From positions 5,909,001-5,973,000 of the forward strand of contig CM067526.1 in assembly GCA_034509925.1 (NCBI GenBank): 64,000 bases of DNA, read 5' to 3'. The notes under the pieces were generated by a model. It had not been told where the DNA came from. It saw only the letters and a list, made by a program, of their open reading frames with translations, and searched no databases. Numbering within the stretch: position 1 is the first letter of the stretch; each line of letters opens with the position of its first letter. Below are positions 1-12,076 of the stretch, piece after piece. The stretch is from Hirudinaria manillensis. Lineage: Eukaryota > Annelida > Clitellata > Hirudinida > Hirudinidae. A program made the translations under genes and the position numbers.

Positions 1-19
1 TTGCTTAGGACGTTTCTTA

Positions 20-271
20 TCACGGACCAGCCTCTATGGTCTTTCGTATCACTGTTGGCACAAATGGCACTTCGTGATCATCTGACGTGGATGGCATTGA
101 AGACGTGGGTGCCCCTCCTTGCAATGATATCACATTTTTTTGATTGATTCCACGATGTTCTGATGATGAACACTCCTCGTGTTGAAATTTAACTCGCATC
201 GATTGTGAAATTCTCGCAGAGCAACAAACGTTAACATCTAACAATTTTTGTATTGAAATTGCAATCACCAT
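20..271 (-). CDS. Possible terminal exon of an unrecognised gene
   Basis: There is an open frame on the minus strand, ending in TGA at 20-22. A plausible 3' splice site (ending TTGTTAG) lies just upstream at about 230, so the real exon would be about 70 codons. The peptide is Ser/Thr-rich and hydrophilic, with two Cys near the start and no domain I recognise. No upstream exon is visible before the basigin-like gene at 1208, which lies on the opposite strand. It could equally be a chance open frame or part of an old transposon. Confidence 0.2.
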   Translation of the reverse strand: MVIAISIQKLLDVNVCCSARISQSMRVKFQHEECSSSEHRGINQKNVISLQGGAPTSSMPSTSDDHEVPFVPTVIRKTIEAGP

Positions 272-1207
272 TCATTAGTTTGGGTTGTCAGTAAATCCAG
301 TTATTAATCACTGTTAATTACTGCCTTTATTATTATTATTATTATTAATATTGTTATTATTATTACTATTATTATTATTTCTGTTGCTGTAAACTTTGAG
401 AAAGAATGACTTATTGGACCATTTAGAATATTCATCATCATCTATTTTTATGGACCTTTATTCAATATTTAAAAGATTTTATTTGTTGCCACTAATCATC
501 TTCACAAAATCGGACGAGAGTTAAATGTCAACTTAGTTGCATTGAACCACACGCTTATCAATTGGTAACTAATATTGAGAATAATATATATAATATTGAA
601 TAACAGTGTTGTAGATTATTGAGCGATGATCAGTGAAGATTACTTTGTTCTGTTGTTTTTCAGAGATGCTTGGTTTCTCTTTAATGAAATGCCTGGAGAT
701 TATTTTCATTAAAGTCTTAATTGTTAAATAAATGAAAATACTGTGAAAATGAAAATAGACTAAGCTTTAACTCAAACTTCGATATTAAATGCGTTCGATT
801 CAGTTTTCAGATCTCAAGATGGTTCCTCCAGTGGTGAATTATAACTTCCAATATGCATAATATTAATATACCGGTTAGTCGCTTAAATCTATACTATGCA
901 ATTGCATTCTTAACAAACAGTTCTTGAGCCTTCAATGCCAGCAATTGCAAAGGTGTGTGTGGTCTCAAGGATGGCTATTGAACCGCCTTGTGTTTCCTCT
1001 TCCTGTGCACCTGTTCGGATCAACACCACTAAAGCGACATTGATCCAATCCGTCTCCATGACAACAAGCATCCTAACGACCTGCGACAACCATCCTTTTC
1101 TGTCGTGAGTGCTAAGAAAAACGCTGCATGCGGAAATTTTTCACAAGTCCTCATTTGTCAATTTAATATTTCTTATCTTAAACCGACTTTCTGAAATCAA
1201 GTCAAAG
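272..1207. other. Non-coding spacer with ATT microsatellite, 5' flank of basigin-like gene
   Basis: AT-rich DNA. An imperfect ATT triplet run lies at about 328-380. No convincing exon was seen on either strand. The stretch directly before 1208 must hold the promoter and 5' UTR of the basigin-like gene, but no clear TATA box or other core element can be picked out. Confidence 0.5.
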
Positions 1208-2578
1208 ATGAAGTCGACGGCACTGAGTTTCTTCTTTCTGACGTCATTGAACTTAATCGCAGGTTTGTGGTTCACCATCCTGAATGGAGAATTCGTTGCC
1301 TTTGCTCCAGCGGTTGAACCGCTATGGTATAAGTTGATTGCATAATGATTTATAACGACGTTTGAAAACTACAACGAAATGGAGCATGGAAATGGCCTGT
1401 TGTTGGAGCAGGTCGTCCGTAGAAAAGCCTGATAATTATAGAAAGGTCGCATACAATTTAGATTAACTGCCGTTTTCGTCTAATCTATTAAATTAGTAAA
1501 ATGCAAATAAAGTGAAAATGTTAAGCTTTTACAAAACATCAGGTGAAACGTCAGTTACCGTAGGCGATCCCAACCAACCAGTAATCTTGACGTGCCCCAT
1601 ACCAATCCCCGGCGACTTGATATGGAGCCATAATGGAACCCAAATCAGCAATTCATCAAAATATTTAATCAACAACAGCAATAAGACTCTCACTATTCAG
1701 TCCATCGCATGTTAGTAAAATAGATTCGAATGAGTCCTGGAAGCTTTTTGTGATTTGGCCGAGTGACTTCACTGGTATTGCTGATCCTTTTTTGTAATGA
1801 ATGTCGTTCCATTTCACAGCACAAGATGATCTTGGAATTTATGTTTGCAAATTTCTAGCTTATCAAGAAAATATTATCCTAAAAAGTGAGTAACTATAAA
1901 AATATATTGCCATTATCCATGCTAGAATTAAGATTGTCTTTCTAAATTATTCTTTCTAAAATTAGAAATGCAAACAAATCAATTATAATGATTATCAACG
2001 AATTATAACAAACTTTGTAATTATAATTAACCATTAAAATTCACTATTTTTATCAGGTCAGCCAATCATGTCAAAGGCTTTGAAAAAATCATTGAACTTA
2101 GTGGAAGGTGATACATTGACTCTTGAATGCAGCGGATATTCTTACCCTACCCCCAATCTTGGATCTTGGGTCAAAATGGGCCAAACTGATGCATCTCTAG
2201 ACTACGACTCCAGAATCAATGTAGACTTCAGCACCACAGGACTCTGGGGAAAGGAAAAGTTGAAGATTGAACAGATTCAAGCAGATGATCAGACTGAATA
2301 CACCTGCTCCTTGATGAATGAAGTTGGTCAGGGAAATGTCACCTTCAGAGTGAGGGTCAACTGTGAGTTCAAATTTGATTGAAGTAAAGGTTTTTATTAA
2401 ACCTTTTATTAAATAACTATTAAATTAAACTTAAAAAATTGAATTTAAATATTATTATTCAGGCAAACTTGCACCATTGTGGCCATTCATAGGAATTGTC
2501 ATTGAGATTCTATTGGTCATCATCATCATTGTTGTTCAAGAAAAGAAAAAGGCAAAAGTTGAGAACAAGGATGATTAG
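1208..2578 (+). CDS. BSG: Basigin/neuroplastin-family two-Ig membrane glycoprotein
   Basis: Five coding exons: 1208-1262, 1543-1710, 1820-1885, 2057-2362, 2463-2578. All four introns are phase 1, as is usual for Ig modules. They encode 236 residues. Residues 1-18 are a hydrophobic signal peptide. Ig domain 1 has a Cys (ILTC), a Trp (LIWSHNG) and the DLGIYVC motif, and several N-glycosylation sequons. Ig domain 2 has LTLECSG, SWVKMG and a DQTEYTC motif. A single membrane helix containing LWPFIGIVIEILLV is followed by a very short Lys-rich cytoplasmic tail ending KVENKDD. The membrane helix, with Pro and a buried Glu, is the hallmark of basigin, neuroplastin and embigin, which chaperone monocarboxylate transporters to the plasma membrane. 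Which vertebrate paralogue is closest cannot be settled by eye; invertebrates usually have one basigin. Confidence 0.85.
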
Positions 2579-3958
2579 AAAAGTCAGCTGAGAGACTGAG
2601 CAATTCCAAAGGATTGCTTACCAATTACCAATCCTAACATTTACCAAGCTTCAAATTAGATTTATGGAACAATCGCAACTGAAAATCATTATTGGTGTCA
2701 CTGGTCAGTTGGAGAATTAACATCCACTGAGCAACTATATCGATCTGATGGGGCAGACCTACCTGCCCAACTTTCAGGGCATTCTTGGTTTTACTGCAAA
2801 GCCAGGAAGACCAGACTATCTGTGTAACCAAAATATTACTTTTGTTCCACAACACGCCACTGAATCTCCCAATGCAACTAGAAATTGGTAGTTAAAAAAT
2901 TAAATAATACTTTAGCATCTAACAGTCAGCTAGGAGCCAGGCATCAGCCAACTGCCAGCAGCTAGCTTGCTGGATCATTTGCTGCTCCCTTGCTAAATTG
3001 GCACCAAGAGCTTAAGAATATCACCAACCAATCTGGGAATTAAGCCCATCTAAGGTGGTTCTTAGAACTTCTAGGTTCTAAGTGACCAGAGGTAAGTTCT
3101 AAGGTCGAATTTATAATTCATGTTGGAATGACCCAGGAAAGAGCATTTATTTCCAATTTCAAAAACAAAGCATTTTCAAGCTGGAACAATCATCGCATCA
3201 AATGTTAAAGAACTGGTTTAATAAAGATTAATTAATCCAAATTCATTAAACTGAATTAATAAAGAACATCAAAAATCATTAAATTTCTCAAAAGCAAAAG
3301 TGCCAACATTATTGCCTGTAAAGTCAGTATATGAAGAACTTTAGTACAGCTGCCAAACAAGACATTGACAACTACACGATTTGTACAAAACTGTATAAAA
3401 GAACCCGATGGTGTCACTTTAGTCAATGTGTGAAAATAAGGCAAAAATAAATAATGCAAAACTTATAAAGTACATCATTTTTAAATTAAATCTGTTAGGC
3501 TAAGTTTAGAAATTGTAATATATTTCCGACAAAAAAGCTTCAAGCCTGAGTTTAATTAGAATACAAATATTTTTTAGTAATTAGATTTTATACTTGATTA
3601 GTTCAGTTTATTTTTCAATAAGGATTGTTTACCATGCAACATCACCTGAGCTGAAGCATAGAAACAAAAAATTATAGAATGAAGAATGCATAGCATGGAA
3701 ATAGACAAAAAGTCAGCTGTTGTCAGTAAGGACAAAGTGAAAATTATGAAGATGTTAGCAGAATCTTACAATGAAACACTGCATTATTGAGTTGAAACAA
3801 AGGCACCAGTCAAGGCACTTGGCACTTTCATCGATGACGTCGAATTATTACCGTCTCAAGGATCACAATAGTGTTTGAGCATCCATGCTTTCAATTGCAA
3901 TAGCAGTCAAAACTAATACCAAACTGCTCCAGCAGTGTATAGGGAATGGACCGAAACT
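2579..3958. other. Spacer between two convergent genes (3' UTRs)
   Basis: AT-rich DNA between the convergent basigin-like (+) and BOK-like (-) genes, so it should hold both 3' UTRs. An AATAAA occurs at 3220-3225 on the plus strand. Short open frames on either strand show no family resemblance. No repeat or RNA gene was recognised. Confidence 0.5.
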
Positions 3959-5268
3959 TCACCACTGTTGCGAAGTCACCCACATAAATGCAAATCCGAA
4001 AGATGCTCCGATTCCCAGCAGAGCCCAAAGCGTCCTCGTTTCCTGGTTCATTTCCCTGTAAGCCCTGGTCACGTCCGTCCACCCGCCCTGCTCGACTATC
4101 CACTTCACGGCGTGTTTTTCCATCACCTCGGAAACCGCCGACATGACCGTCTCGATCAATCTCGGCTCTTTGTGATGGTAGCATTCCACGGCAACTGAAG
4201 ATGCCAGCGAAAATATGGCTGCTATTCTGGCCCACGTCACAACGCCATTTTTGAACATCATGTCTCCCAGAGAAATAATGATTTTTCTGCAGTAGGCTTC
4301 GTTCTTCACTGGCGATATGCACACTTGACTTGAGACATTCCTTCATGTTAAACAAACATTTTATTTTAAATTAGATGTGGTTTAGCAAATATAAATAACA
4401 CAATACAAATACAATAATTTGAAGCACTTAATCTAAATCATCTTTTAATTAGATAAAACAAAAGATCTCACTAAATGAATATTCACTTGTATAATGAAGG
4501 ATAGGTGGTTTCCAGCTTCATGCCTATGTTATGTAGTTCAACACTCACAGCAGACATGAGGTTCACAAACTCTGCATGCCAATGCTCATAGATCTCACCA
4601 TTTCCCCTCTGCCAAACAGACAGAATGGGCTTAGGATTCAGATTTGAGGAACTGACCTTAAGGCCATTAAGTTCTCTTCCCCCAAGAAATGAAGAATGAA
4701 TGTTCTGGTTATCAATACTACTTACAAAGCCAAACCCAGCTTCTCGAAGTCTGACATAAACGTAATCCTCAAATATTATTTTCGATTGTTCTGTTACATC
4801 TTCCAAAGTAGGAGTTTGTTTTGAAGCAAGACCAAAAAGCAGAAGGGGGCTGTCTTTTAAAACCAATTTTACTTTCTTTATCCAGCTTACAGATCTTTCA
4901 TACATAGCCTTAGTTTGATATTTTATTTGTTTGGCTGAGTTGCATGAGTGACTGAGAGGATTTGTGTTGCCTGATGGAAGAGGAGTTTGTTCTGTGGAAA
5001 TAGAATTTTTGTCTGCCTCATTTTCGCCCAAATCGCAGGTTTCTTCCTTTTCGCCCAAAGCTGCTCCGTCTTCATTTGTAACAATTACGTTCGGAATGCT
5101 GGAAGATTCTTTAAGACGACCTTCATTTAACAATATGTCACTGCCATCTATTACTTGTCTTGGAGGTGGTGAATAAATATCAGTAGGTGAAGGTTCTAAT
5201 AAGTCAAGTGATGGTTGGAACGGATGCTTCTTTACTGGTACAGGGTTAGGGGAAAAATCTGAATCCAT
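3959..5268 (-). CDS. BOK: BOK-like Bcl-2 family protein
   Basis: Two exons on the minus strand, 4487-5268 and 3959-4328, joined in phase 2 across a 158-bp intron, encode 383 residues. The C-terminal part is Bcl-2-like: a BH4/alpha1-type segment at about 148-170 (EDYVYVRLREAGF), a BH3-like helix near 230-245, BH1 at about 287-310 (NGVVTWARIAAIF), BH2 at about 337-346 (WIVEQGGWTDV) and a C-terminal membrane anchor at about 361-378. TWAR in place of NWGR, and GGWTDV, fit BOK better than Bcl-2 or Bax. BOK is a pro-apoptotic multidomain effector associated with ER and mitochondrial membranes. Unusual points: about 140 extra N-terminal residues (Pro/Ser/Glu-rich), and a BH3 core that reads IGMKLE, so the conserved acidic residue after Gly is missing. 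Confidence 0.85.
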
Positions 5269-6292
5269 GTCGTATAATCAACGTCTATCTTTCCTACAGA
5301 ACAGAAAAAACATTTATTATAGAAAGACGTAATACTCAAATGGAAACGACCATATACCATAATTACTAACCTAAGAAAAATAATACTCCTCTCCGACCGG
5401 TCGAACAGTCTTCCCTCATTCGCTCATTTATTTGGGCCTTAAAAAGGTATATCTACAGGCATAAGCTTTAATGTAAAAAATAATTATATATATAATTTTT
5501 TCAGTCAAAATTATAATTAATGTTTCATAAAAAATAAAGTTGAATATGGTTAGATTCAATCGAACGGTTGAATAGCTTGTAATTGGCTCAACACACCTGG
5601 ATCAGGATTTTTTAAATTCTAAAACCTGTATCTTATCATCTTGACTAATTATAATAGCCGGTATCGAAACTAGCTTATCAAATTTGATAATTGTTGTAAT
5701 CATCTACCTGTAACACTCCAGGCAGTTACGACCTGTCTGGCATCCCACGCTTATCGATTTTACTTTTATTAATTCTAGTCCACCTAAAAGTAAACCTTAA
5801 AAGATATGAGAAGCACTACATTCACCGCCATGATCCATTCGAGTACACCGTAAACGCACGATTTGTTCTCGGTGAAGCCAGCATGGTTCTTTACCAACCA
5901 GTCCTTTTCCCTCAAAAATATCTAAGTTATATTCGTCATTATTTGACAATCCGCGGAGGTTAGCCTTGCTGGTTTGAAGTTGGATAATCGCCAACGCCGA
6001 TCTTCAGTTATTCAGCAACATAAGTAATCAACCTTCCATTGCTTGATTCAATTTTAACTAGATCCATCTAGTGCTCAGTACAATATTTATAGATTAACAC
6101 TGAAGTGTTTTCCAACTTTTGTGGAGTACAAAAACAAATTCTAATAAATTAGCACCTATAATAATTAATGTCACCATATTACAGAAATAAAAATTTAATG
6201 TTTTTTATGCAGAAACAACTTTGAAAAGCTGTTTAGAGAGTTCAAAAGCAGATGATGACTTATAGTAAGAGATCTTTCTCCAGAACGTCAAT
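5269..6292. other. Spacer between BOK-like and RNPS1-like genes
   Basis: About 1 kb between two minus-strand genes. It holds the BOK-like promoter side and the RNPS1-like 3' UTR. A short minus-strand open frame near 5797-5994 has no recognisable domain, no good splice context and is not called. Nothing else stands out. Confidence 0.45.
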
Positions 6293-7187
6293 TCAAGTAA
6301 GTAAGGCACACCGGATCTCCTGGTTGTCAATCATACCTGAAATCAGAAATAAATTAGAATCTGTCCATATGGTCAAATTAATAATTCTTTACAACAACTT
6401 AGAAAATTGTTAAAAATTAAATGCTATGAGCTCTGAGGTTGATATCTCCAAAATCTTAGTGGTTGGTTATTTATCAGTTCAAACATACAGGAGCTGACCT
6501 GAGCAAAATTGGCATCAGCAGATATCAATCTGATCATTAGAATAAGTTGCCTCAATTCATTATATTATAAGGACATAATGAAGCTCTCAATAAAATCAGC
6601 AAATTATTTGTATATGTGGTAATATATCAAATGATATTTAAAATAAAAACATTTTTCCAGCCAACCTCCGTTCATTATTTTGGTGGCCTTTTTAGCTACT
6701 GCTTTTGTCTCAAAAGTAATGACAGCTTTTGATGGTGGAATCATTGTGATGTCAGTGATTGTTCCAAACTGCTCAAATATCTCCATCAAGTGACCCCGCT
6801 TAACATTGTCAGAAAGACACGTCACAGAAACCTTCACATTTGACCTAAAACATCAGATTTCCTTGTTAAATGAGTATGGCATGAAATAAAGGCCTACTCA
6901 TAACGTTCATTTTTCAATAAACGCTACTATTAAACTTGTAAACTTGAAGCCGATAAACTCACTCAGCTACACTTTTGTCTTGACTGTCTGATTGAACTTT
7001 ATTAGTATCGCGAATAGGTGATCTTGAGGAAGACTTCCTTCGACTTCTTTTCGATTTGCTTCTGTAAAACGAGTAAAAGAATAATTATTGCGAGTTGAAT
7101 AAAACAAGTTAAGACAAACGACAGGCTGAAAATCTACTTCTGCGATTTCTTTTTACGCTTCTTATTTTTTTCTGTATCCGAAGGCAT
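6293..7187 (-). CDS. RNPS1: Compact RNPS1-like RNA-binding protein (short basic tail plus one RRM)
   Basis: Four exons on the minus strand: 7138-7187, 6963-7061, 6666-6844, 6293-6336. Phases agree throughout (2, 2, 1) and the product is 123 residues. The start Met is followed by a Lys-rich patch, then a short Arg/Ser segment (KRSRRKSSSRSP). An RRM runs from about residue 50 to the end: strand 1 NVKVSVTCL, the helix NVKRGHLMEIFEQFGTI, a degenerate RNP1 (KAVITFET) and a final GGMIDNQEIRCALLT. The helix and the final NGGxIDxQEI pattern resemble the RRM of RNPS1, a splicing activator and exon-junction-complex peripheral factor. RNPS1 itself is about 300 residues with long SR and C-terminal Pro/Arg regions. 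Both are nearly absent here and the aromatic RNP1 residues are poor, so this may be a divergent paralogue with weak or no direct RNA contact. Confidence 0.7.
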
Positions 7188-9245
7188 AACCTACATCAGA
7201 GAAACAACCCTTAAAATACTGGAGAAGTTCAAAAGTTTAAAAAGCTTTTATTTACTGCACTGCATAGCATTAGCCGAAAACAAAACAAATCTAAAAGTGA
7301 AACTTTTAAACGAAATGTTTGGCAAGCCTTTCCATCAATTTCATATTAAAATCAAATTATGCAATGAAATTTATCTTGCAGCTAAAGTTTTGAATTTTTT
7401 TTTGCAATAATTAAGACTAAGCAATCACACTACTCATCAAATTTTCAAAAAATGTTTGCTTTCTCAAACATTTTGGTAGAATTGATTTCAATAAAATTGT
7501 TCCTTTATTATTGAATTTGTATGTGATCATGAACCAAAAATGCTTTATGAACACCAAACAGTGTAGAACGAGATCATTCAGTTAAATTTACTAGTTGGCC
7601 GTAGGTGTATTTCGACAGGGGGCGCCCTATTGACTGATGACCTCTGAGCGAAGAAACGAAGCACCAAGAAGAAGCTATCTTTAATTCGACTAAAAAAGGC
7701 AAACCAGTCGGAAAGGGACTGATTTTTTAATTCCTTGTTTATATTTAACCAATTTATGGTCATTGACAGTTTTAATGTTATCGAATATGAACGAAACTTG
7801 GGAATTTTTACAGTTTCCCATGAATAAATGCAAAATTAAATTGCACCCATTAAGTTACAAAATCAAACCAAATTAAGAAATTGCGTAAGATTTATGGGTC
7901 TATTATAGCGTAAATCGCGTGTTAAATATTTTTAATTATTAATATAATGACTGCGTTCGGGATTTATGTTATTTTCTTTGTATCCAGCTAGATTAGAAAA
8001 AAGAAAACAATAGAATGAATTACTTTGACCGGCGAAAACATCTAGTCGGCCGTTCGATGTCGCAGAATGACGGAAATAAACAAAATTAAATTGTTCTGCA
8101 TAAATAAATAACTGATCGAAAGGTCCCGTAGCCATTTAAGATGAACTCTCGATAAACAAATATTCTTTCTAAATTCGTCCGTTCCCATGACAATTGTTTA
8201 CGTCCGTTTTCGAAATATTGCTGGCGCCGATAGGTTGGGGGCGCGTATCGTCTGCTCATATCTTGCGAGATATGGCTAATGTTTGCCTGCCTCTGCCGTA
8301 ATTCATATATTTTTTAGAGTCCTTTTAAGTGTTCAACATTTTGCAAGCTTTTCCTATTTTATTGTTTAATTAGTTTAAATAATTAATTACGTCGTAATAC
8401 ATAACAATGCAAATTCGAATATAATAGCCGAGAACTTTTTTCAGTTGGAGGTAGTCGCATTTTGAGCCTATTCTAAGAGTATTTTAAAAATATTGTTGAA
8501 TCGTAAAATGTCGACAAGCCTAGGGAATTCGATGTCAAACAAATAGGAAGCATAATTCACGACGTGCGCATAAATGGAAAAATGGATCTTAAAATGCGTT
8601 TAATAAATTGTCTCGTTTTGGAAAAGATAAAAACAACATTAATTAGGGAACAAATTGGAAGGGGTGGAGGATGGGGTAGTATTGGGATGGAAACATGGAC
8701 ACGAACGTGGACACAAATTGCAATTGATGGAGCTTCTTGTTTGCATTTGCTCGACAGGAAAACAATACAATGGGAACAAAGAAAATAGAATAAAATGGCG
8801 TCCAAACGTCCACTCGTTCGGACCGTTCCAATCGCTCAACAACAACAACAGCAGCCGATCGTACGGATGCATGTTTATAGTTCTATGGTCACTTGTTTTG
8901 CTGCTTCCATTGTGAGCCTTTGATGATCCCATCGAGTTGATTCTTTGATCGATGTGTTGTGACGTCCTTATTGTGTATTTGTACGCGTCCATATTAAAAA
9001 TAAATTATTCCTTATTATTCGGCTTGGCTAAAATATGCCCACGACCAATAATTAATTGCTGTCCAAAAAGTATTATTAAATAAAGGAGGAATTAACAAAT
9101 AATAATATTCGAGAATATTAATTGCGTTATTTTTTATTTATTTATACCTAAAAAAAACATTAATCAAGAAAAATCGCTGATAAAAATCTTTTCGTCTCAC
9201 AAAATTTAACAACAAAAACATAAACAAGCAGTAATTGAAAATGCA
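7188..9245. other. Non-coding spacer
   Basis: Two kilobases with no supportable exon. Overlapping open frames on both strands near 8557-8992 have no domain, signal or splice context and look like chance. The region is AT-rich with a few G-rich patches (for example near 8230-8250). Confidence 0.4.
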
Positions 9246-9351
<106 letters not shown>

Positions 9352-9815
9352 GTAACATTAAATAATAACAATTATTACAATAATAATAACAATAACAAAG
9401 CAACTTTCGTTGTTTACGCGAAAATAGAAACGCAATAGGCATGCACACTGACAGCAATCCTCGACTTGGCGATGTCAATTCAAACCAGGTCACGTAAATA
9501 GGTCAAGTCGAAGGTCGATTAATGTTTGGGTGGCGAAAATAAACTTAAGCAATGGAATGGCCGCCTGAAAATAAAATGCAAATGTGGAAGTTGTTTATTA
9601 ATTTCAACCAATGATAACTCGTTCATAAATAATTAATTCGTGCATGTAATTATGACATAAAATAATCTTAAACAACGTTGAAATTAAAAGAAAGATTCCT
9701 ATTGCCACTTGAAATTAGTTTGCCTCGAAAAATTGTGACTAATTTATCCTATTTGGTTTAAAAATTAAAATCATAATTTAAATGTTTTCTAATTAAGTTG
9801 CTACTTTAACAGCTT

Positions 9816-9828
9816 TGACCTTTGAACT
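9816..9828 (-). promoter_or_regulatory. DR1-type nuclear receptor half-site pair
   Basis: On the minus strand the site reads AGTTCAAAGGTCA: two RGKTCA half-sites spaced by one base, the HNF4/RXR/COUP-TF arrangement. It is about 2.2 kb upstream of the FoxD start codon. A match this good is expected by chance roughly 0.1 times in a window of this size and composition (my estimate), so it is suggestive only. Confidence 0.3.
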
Positions 9829-10199
9829 CCATCCGTGGAGAAGAGGCGCTAAATAAACTCCCGAAGGTCAACTGGGCGTCTTTGGTGCAGGTGTGACTTG
9901 ATCAGCATCCGTCCAATCTGCGTTTTTCCAGAAAATAAATCATTCGAGTTTTCAATATTAATTTATTTCATTAGAACGCAAGTCCATTATTAATTAAAAA
10001 CAATAATTTCAATTATATTGAATTTTATTGATCTAATAAAACGAAATATTTTTTAAATGGAACGTATAATCAATGTTTCCGCTTGTTCCAGGTGGTGGGT
10101 GCTAATTAATGTCCAGAAAAACAACATGGCCGATGATTGCCATGGGGAGCTGAAGCTTCGAACAGAAAATGTTGGGGATCCACAGCTCTAGGATTAAGA

Positions 10200-10262
10200 C
10201 CAATCCATTCCAAACCATTTCAATCCAGTTCAATCCGTTTCAACCGTTTTCAATCAACCAAT
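10200..10262. repeat. Minisatellite with about 10-bp period (CCATTTCAAT-like)
   Basis: Six or so imperfect units of a roughly 10-base motif (for example CCATTTCAAT, CCAGTTCAAT, CCGTTTCAAC) follow one another. Non-coding. Confidence 0.7.
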
Positions 10263-12076
10263 CATCATCTAACTAATAACAGTTAAACTTAGATTTATGG
10301 CATCGTAAAAAAAATGTAAAAATATGATAGGAAAATGAAAGTTCAAATGCACGCATCGTGAATCGAAACCGTGCATTTAAGACATGGAGGATAACAAATT
10401 ATTTGAATCCAGTAAATAAATAAATAAGTAAATAAATAATTAAAATTAATTAATGAATAGGATTGGAATAAAATCAAACAATCATCATAAATCCAGGATT
10501 GAATTGGTAACGAGGAAGCATCAGGGGAATGTTAATCAAAGCATCCTCGGGAAATCTTCAAGACATTCACGACCCTCTCTTTACTCACGCTCTCATCCCT
10601 TTTCTAATAATAACACTTTTTCTATTATTATTAATATTATTATTATTGTTGTTATTATTTAACAAAACCCTTTTAGCCAATGAGATTGTTATTACTAAGT
10701 TAAATAAGTAATTTTATTCGCTTTATTCGTGAACTCCAGTTATCCTTCTGAAAATGAAACTAGATTTCCATTCATTCCAGGCTGGTTATTTTTAGAATCT
10801 CCCGTTTCGAAAAGAAGCCATGAAGTGGTTTCCTTGTTTTTGTTGTCTCGTCACGTGATTGGACGCGGATGAACAACAGCAACGACGACAACAACGATGA
10901 AGACACGATGATAATGAACAAGAGATGAATTTCTTCATCATATATTGTTATTATGAAATCATCATCAGTACCACTCGCATATTTATCCTCCAATGAATAT
11001 TGCCTCCGCAACCTTAAAACAATGACATTGAAACACGAAATCTCATTGGCCCGATGCCTGTCCGTCATTGGTTCTTTTTAACTCCGCCCATCATTTTCAA
11101 CTTTTTGAATTTGACCGCAAGTCCAACTTGGTAATTAACATCTTTAAAAAATTCCTGGCTCATTAATCACGTGACCATCTAATTATAATATTTATTAGGT
11201 AAACATTGAACTGATAAACTCGATCAGAATGATTATAATAGCAATTCGTGTTCACACCGAACGTCATGATGTTGTTATTAATTCATTAAATCAATTTGTT
11301 CCACTTTTATAAATTTAACAATATTAATTATCTCATGTTTAAAATAAACTTTTGGGAATATTAAAATGAGCATAATATTCTGGATTATTAACTATAACAA
11401 CAACCTCAAATACAACAACGACAACAGCAGTGTTTGTAACGAATACGAAAATCTTCAACAACGGCAGCAACAACAACGACAACAACGACGACGACGATAA
11501 CTATGCCGCCAACATTAAGCATTTAAAAAATATTCATTCGAACATTGAAATGCTTAAATGAAAGATGAAATACTTTGGACTTCCAACAAGTATAAAAGCA
11601 TCGGTTTCACACGCTGCATGTTGTCAGGTCGTGCAATTTTCCAGTTGTCGAGTCTATGATAGGTTTTAGAGTTTCCTTGAAACGACGATTTATTAAACAA
11701 TAAACAAACAAATTAATTAATAATGTAAATAAATAAATAAACTAATTAAACCACTACTCAATGTCTCGTCGGGCGAACAAGAAACAGTGATGTCACTATA
11801 ATCACCATCATCATAATCATCATCATCATCATCACCGGTATCATCATCATTATCATCATCACCATTGAGTTAAACTGACCAGTTGTTCAATTTTCTGCTC
11901 GAGAAGGAAACATTATTTTTCGCGGACAAAAAAAGACGCGTAAAGTTGAAAGAATTCGATTGTCAAAGGACAACTTTTGCTTTAAAGCGTTGCCATGGAG
12001 ATGTGTTTGTGAGTCAACAATTATTTTTATCCTCCCTCATCCTCGGAACAAAAAGCGGAAGTAAAGAGGACCAGTC

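Noticed and set aside
8557..8992. Several overlapping frames of 60-117 codons
   Set aside because: They overlap in up to four frames with no family match or splice context; no one frame is favoured.
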